From Bacillota bacterium (GTDB lineage Bacteria > Bacillota_A > Clostridia > Lachnospirales > Lachnospiraceae), in the NCBI GenBank assembly GCA_023443925.1, contig JAEZSL010000001.1, forward strand, positions 1 through 8,384: 8,384 nucleotides of DNA. The letters are read 5' to 3'. Positions within the stretch are counted from its first letter, which is position 1. Each line of letters opens with the position of its first letter. A program made the position numbers and the translations under genes. This document shows positions 5,449 to 8,384 of this stretch, in pieces. Below the pieces are notes generated by a model. That model saw nothing but the letters and a program-made list of their open reading frames with translations, was not told where the DNA came from and ran no database searches.

Positions 5449-6819
5449 ATGTCTTCAAAAAATCAATCAGTTGGCTACCTGCCAGATGAGCGCCCCCCGT
5501 TTTTGGAATTAATACTTTTTGCACTGCAGCAAATAGTAGTTATGTTCCCGGCAACGGTACTGGTGGCTCTAATCACCGGGTTCCACGTATCCACCACTAT
5601 TTTCGCCAGCGGTTTGGCAACACTTACATTTCTGCTTGTAACAGGAAGAAAGATACCGTTATATTATGGTTCAAGTTTTTCCTATATTGCAGCAATCGCA
5701 TCTATTATGAGTGCGGAAGCATTTTCTAATTACAGTCTGAATGACAAAATCTCAGTTGCACAATTTGGTATTGTAATGTCCGGTTTCGTTTCCATTTTCG
5801 CCGGTATGATTATCAGAAAAAGCGGCAAGGCAACCATCGAAAAAGTTCTCCCCCCTACAGTTACCGGCAGTATTGCCATTATTATCGGTTTATCTCTTGC
5901 ATCCAATGCTATGACCAACGCAGCAGCTCATCCGGAAGTATCCGCTGAACAGGCCGGTCTTGCAGGCAATATAGCATGGATCGTCGCTCTAGTTACCCTT
6001 ATTTCAACAATTTTATATTCCGTATACTTAAAAGGTAAGCTGAGTCAGCTGCCTATTCTTTTTGGTCTTTTTACGGGTTATATCGTTGCGGCAATCCTCG
6101 GCGGGGTGACCGGAATTCCTTTTATTAACCTGCATACCATAACTACAGCGGGTGCTTTCCAATTACCTATATTCACTTTGCCAAAGCCTTCCATGGCAGC
6201 CGTTGCAGCAATTATGCCCATTGCTATTGCAACGATTCCGGAATCCACCGCCCATGTTTACCAGCTTCATATCTATGTAAATGACCTGGCAAAGAAAAAA
6301 GGCTCCAAGCGTTATAACATCGACGATAAACTGGGTCTTAACCTGATCGGTGACGGTATCGGCGATATCGTATCCGGCTTCATCGGCGGACCTGCCGGTA
6401 CAAACTACGGTGAAAATATCAGTACCATGGCCTTATCCAAAATCTTCTCTGTACCGGTACTAATCGCAGCCGCTATTATCACTATGGTTATTTCCTGCTT
6501 TACGCCTTTAATCAATGCGGTTTATTCCATTCCTACCGCAGTAATCGGCGGCTTATCCATTTATCTGTTTGGTATTATCGCAGCACAGGGTATTACCATT
6601 ATGATGGACCGTAAAGTAGATATGTTCAAGTCAAAGAATCTGGCCGTAATCGCAGTAATCTTAATTGTTGGTTTAGGCGGCAGCTTTGGATTTGAAGGCG
6701 GAATGATTCCTATGTTCGGAATAGAGTTCCCTGCAATCGCATCCGCAGCCGTAATCGGTATCATATTAAACCTGCTTCTTTCCATCGGAGATAAAACAGA
6801 AGTATCATCGGAAGAATAA
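5449..6819 (+). CDS. uraA: Uracil permease, NCS2/UraA family
   Basis: This 456-residue inner-membrane nucleobase transporter of the NCS2 (NAT) family probably imports uracil with protons. About 12-14 hydrophobic segments fill residues 16-445. Family marks are FALQQIVVMFPATVLV (24-39), IPLYYGSSFSYIAAI (69-83), the TM8 motif IPESTAH (263-269) and GTNYGENIS (317-325). Glu265 and His269 match the UraA uracil-binding Glu241/His245 spacing, and Glu322 matches Glu290. In xanthine transporters the His position is usually Asp, which favours uracil. AGGAGG (5434-5439) lies nine bases before ATG. It is monocistronic on the plus strand, with a long leader and a strong terminator at 6972-7010. The C-terminal codons are duplicated just past the stop. 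Substrate choice within uracil/xanthine remains an inference. Confidence 0.92.
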   Translation: MSSKNQSVGYLPDERPPFLELILFALQQIVVMFPATVLVALITGFHVSTTIFASGLATLTFLLVTGRKIPLYYGSSFSYIAAIASIMSAEAFSNYSLNDKISVAQFGIVMSGFVSIFAGMIIRKSGKATIEKVLPPTVTGSIAIIIGLSLASNAMTNAAAHPEVSAEQAGLAGNIAWIVALVTLISTILYSVYLKGKLSQLPILFGLFTGYIVAAILGGVTGIPFINLHTITTAGAFQLPIFTLPKPSMAAVAAIMPIAIATIPESTAHVYQLHIYVNDLAKKKGSKRYNIDDKLGLNLIGDGIGDIVSGFIGGPAGTNYGENISTMALSKIFSVPVLIAAAIITMVISCFTPLINAVYSIPTAVIGGLSIYLFGIIAAQGITIMMDRKVDMFKSKNLAVIAVILIVGLGGSFGFEGGMIPMFGIEFPAIASAAVIGIILNLLLSIGDKTEVSSEE

Positions 6820-6841
6820 AAATCATCGGAAGAATAAAAAT
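6804..6841 (+). repeat. 18-bp tandem duplication across the permease stop codon
   Basis: The 18-bp unit TCATCGGAAGAATAAAAA occurs twice head to tail (6805-6822 and 6823-6840). The first copy encodes the terminal SSEE and the TAA stop. The unit is six codons long, so the second copy stays in frame and carries the same tail and a second TAA at 6835-6837. Confidence 0.9.
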
Positions 6842-6846
6842 AATAT

Positions 6847-6884
6847 GGGTGCCGAAAGTCTGAAAAAGTAAGCTTTCAGCACCC
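6847..6884. terminator. Hairpin downstream of the uracil permease
   Basis: GGGTGCCGAAAG (6847-6858) pairs with CTTTCAGCACCC (6873-6884) with a single C-A mismatch. The plus side lacks a T-run (AAACTATAAT follows). The minus side is followed by ATATTATTTTTATT. It may assist termination or stabilise the permease mRNA 3' end. Confidence 0.45.
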
Positions 6885-6971
6885 AAACTATAATACTGTA
6901 TTTGAATCCATTAATTTAATGTTGGAATTTGTTATCACCTTGATTAATAATATAATCAAATCGATAATAAT

Positions 6972-7010
6972 AAAATAGCTATCCTCGTTGAGCGTAGGAT
7001 AGCTATTTTT
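6972..7010. terminator. Rho-independent terminator of the uracil permease gene
   Basis: AAAATAGCTATCCT (6972-6985) and AGGATAGCTATTTT (6996-7009) form a 14-bp perfect stem with a 10-nt loop, ending in a T5 run on the plus strand. The minus side is followed by ATTATTATC. It sits between two convergent genes and can serve both. Confidence 0.85.
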
Positions 7011-7088
7011 GAATTCACACTGAATTGGTAATCTATCGACCTTCCAAAGTCCTTTGATTATTGAATGATAAAATTTATTATGAGTATT

Positions 7089-7196
7089 TTACCTCACCTG
7101 GATGTTATAGGCTATCACACTTCTATCTGCTATATTATCCGGAGTTAAAGTAATTAATATTTCCGGCAGCGTTGTATTTTTCTGTACTATACCAGT
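7089..7196 (-). pseudogene. Possible C-terminal gene remnant
   Basis: A 35-codon open stretch without a start lies between stop codons on the minus strand and ends in TAA at 7091-7089. Its conceptual product (including LITLTPDNIADRSVIAY) has the composition of a real globular protein and ordinary codons (CTG, CCG, GAA, GCC). The preceding in-frame codon is TAG, and the reductase stop is 26 bases further upstream. I do not recognise the family. It may be chance; the rest of 6885-7222 shows nothing else. Confidence 0.2.
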
Positions 7197-7222
7197 CTAA
7201 AATACTGCTCTCCAAAGTTTAT

Positions 7223-7750
7223 TTACTTCCGTACATAATGCAGCTCGGCAAATTGATTATAACGTTTTATACTAAGTAAATGAAGCTCCTTTTGCATATC
7301 AATTTTATGAAATAGTGGAATTCCGCTTCCAACCAGTACCGGTGCTACGGTTATTATAAATTCATCCACCAGATCCTGTTTTATGAAATCCTGGAGCAGA
7401 TTTCCCCCTCCTACAATCCAGATATTCTTTCCCTCGCCTTCTTTTATGCGGCGGACAAAAGAAACCGGCTCTTCATTGACAAATTCCACAAATTCATTTT
7501 TTCCTTTGTAAGTATTGGAATACACATAACATTTTGCATCTTTATAGGGAAAGTTGTCCCCTTCCTTATCTATAATCCAGTCATAAGTTCTTCTGCCAAG
7601 TATGATTGTATCAATGGTTTCATAAAATTCCGAATAGCCGTTATCTCCTTCTCCCTCAACCTGAAAAAGCCATTCCAGAGAATCTTCTTCTGCAGCGATA
7701 TAGCCATCCAGGCTCGTTGCAATGAATAGTACTACCTTTCTTTGCTTCAA
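7223..7750 (-). CDS. Dihydrofolate reductase-like protein, RibD C-terminal domain
   Basis: This 175-residue soluble oxidoreductase-like protein has the RibD_C/DHFR fold and is expected to bind NAD(P)H. Motifs in order: SLDGYIA (13-19) after the first strand, ILGRRTYDW (50-58), the dinucleotide-binding IVGGGNL (112-118) and PVLVGSGIPLF (137-147). It is the YyaP/YwjB type of stand-alone domain; it lacks the RibD deaminase half and true folate-enzyme status is not implied. The start is TTG at 7750, with AGGAGG (7764-7759) eight bases upstream. The nearby ATG codons at 7769 and 7757 are in another frame. It appears monocistronic, with its own extended -10 promoter. The substrate is unknown, as for most of the family. 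Confidence 0.9.
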   Translation of the reverse strand: MKQRKVVLFIATSLDGYIAAEEDSLEWLFQVEGEGDNGYSEFYETIDTIILGRRTYDWIIDKEGDNFPYKDAKCYVYSNTYKGKNEFVEFVNEEPVSFVRRIKEGEGKNIWIVGGGNLLQDFIKQDLVDEFIITVAPVLVGSGIPLFHKIDMQKELHLLSIKRYNQFAELHYVRK

Positions 7751-7788
7751 CCTCCATACCTCCTGTCATATGTTCTTTATTACTTTAT

Positions 7789-7797
7789 ATTATATCA
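7789..7797 (-). promoter_or_regulatory. Extended -10 promoter of the reductase gene
   Basis: On the minus strand TGATATAAT (7797-7789) is a consensus extended -10, about 40 bases before the TTG start. It comes directly after the T-run of the AzgA-type gene's terminator. A -35 would fall in the terminator hairpin (TTGATT at 15 nt or TTATTG at 18 nt), both imperfect. Confidence 0.55.
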
Positions 7798-7853
7798 AAA
7801 AAAGCCCTGAATCAATAATGTAAGATAATCATCTTAAATTACTGATTCAGGGC
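7797..7853 (-). terminator. Rho-independent terminator of the AzgA-type permease gene
   Basis: GCCCTGAATCA (7804-7814) pairs perfectly with TGATTCAGGGC (7843-7853), and an inner stem TAAGAT/ATCTTA (7821-7826/7831-7836) closes a 4-nt loop. On the minus strand a T7 run follows at once. It lies just past the permease stop at 7887. Confidence 0.9.
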
Positions 7854-7886
7854 ATATATGAGAAAGTTACGTAGCTTGGACTAACT

Positions 7887-8384
7887 TTAAAGTATCGCTA
7901 AAATAATAAAATTAAGGATAAATAAACCGGTTGAAACCCAGAGAACAGGATGTATTTCCTTTATTTTACCTTTGCAGATCTTAACCAGGCAATAGAATAC
8001 AAAACCAGCTGCAATACCATAAGAAATGCTGTAGCAGAATGCCATAAAAATTGCTGCAAAAAAGGCAGGAATTGCTTCATCCAGATCGGACCAGTTAACT
8101 TCTTTAAAAGAAGCTAACATCATGATACCAACGGCGATTAATGCCGGAGCAGTAGCCTGGGCAGGAACAATACCTACAAAAGGAGCCAGGAACATACTGA
8201 TTAAGAATAACAAAGCCGTTACCACGGAGGTTAAGCCGGTACGTCCACCAGCACCGATGCCAGCTGCGCTTTCCACATAAGTGGTTGTGTTGGAAGTACC
8301 AAAAATAGCACCGATGGAAGTGGCTACTGAATCTGCAAATAATGCCTTGTCCATTTTTGATTTAAAACCAGAACCATCCTGAAG
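7887..8384 (-). CDS. Guanine/hypoxanthine (purine) permease, AzgA/NCS2 family, C-terminal fragment
   Basis: The frame is open to the right window edge, giving 165 residues of the C-terminal part; the internal Met at 8354 is not the start. The sequence shows the AzgA-branch signature after a KALFADSVATSIGAIFGTS segment: NTTTYVESAAGIGAGGRTGL, which includes the nucleobase-site Glu-Ser and the Gly-rich turn. Then come at least four hydrophobic helices (VVTALLFLISMFLAPFVGIVP; ALIAVGIMMLASF; FFAAIFMAFCYSISYGIAAGFVFYCLV; VLWVSTGLFILNFIILAIL) and EVNWSDLDEAIPAF between them. Relatives such as PbuG/PbuO carry guanine and hypoxanthine, and some carry adenine, by proton symport in the inner membrane. 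It belongs to a different NCS2 branch from the uracil permease in this window. A strong terminator ends the gene. Confidence 0.93.
   Translation of the reverse strand, partial: LQDGSGFKSKMDKALFADSVATSIGAIFGTSNTTTYVESAAGIGAGGRTGLTSVVTALLFLISMFLAPFVGIVPAQATAPALIAVGIMMLASFKEVNWSDLDEAIPAFFAAIFMAFCYSISYGIAAGFVFYCLVKICKGKIKEIHPVLWVSTGLFILNFIILAIL

Noticed and set aside
7656..7769. 37-codon ORF from ATG at 7769 overlapping the reductase start
   Set aside because: It has no good ribosome site of its own, its peptide is unconvincing, and the overlapping frame shows clear RibD_C motifs.

Overview
The window looks like chromosomal DNA from a low-GC Firmicute, most likely a Lachnospiraceae-type Clostridium. 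The grounds are AT-rich intergenic DNA, strong AGGAGG ribosome sites, GTG and TTG starts, a SpoIVCA-sized serine recombinase, a YtrA-like GntR/ABC operon and a PocR-type sensor domain. Assignments come from reading the sequence and remembered family motifs; no database search was possible.

Layout. (1) 1-163 is the 5' end of a minus-strand gene starting with a PocR-like ligand-binding domain. It has a strong extended -10 promoter (333-362), a dyad at its start site and a ~160-nt leader with a hairpin. (2) 480-2554 is a small recombination module. It contains a plus-strand XRE-type repressor-like protein, a convergent large serine recombinase, and a 69-aa unrecognised protein upstream of the recombinase. 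Between the last two lies an 18-codon ORF that joins them translationally. A 13-bp hairpin separates the convergent genes and a long imperfect hairpin (2632-2700) bounds the module on the other side. (3) 2816-4738 (minus) is a GntR - ABC ATPase - ABC permease operon. Its promoter is near consensus (TTGACA-17-TATATT) and an 8-bp-arm palindrome abuts the -10, the expected place for autorepression. (4) 4816-5433 has no supported gene but holds several dyads and a minus-facing terminator-like hairpin. (5) 5449-6819 (plus) is a UraA-type uracil permease whose last codons and stop are duplicated as an 18-bp tandem repeat; a strong terminator follows. (6) 7223-7750 (minus) is a RibD_C/DHFR-like reductase with a TTG start. 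(7) 7887-8384 (minus) is the C-terminal part of an AzgA-type purine permease cut by the window edge, ending in a strong terminator.

How the parts work together. The GntR/ABC genes are a self-contained, probably inducible export or envelope-stress unit. The uracil and purine permeases belong to different NCS2 branches and both point to nucleobase salvage. No purine riboswitch or PyrR-type attenuator was recognised before the uracil permease. The least ordinary part is the recombinase module, whose small proteins have no function I can assign.
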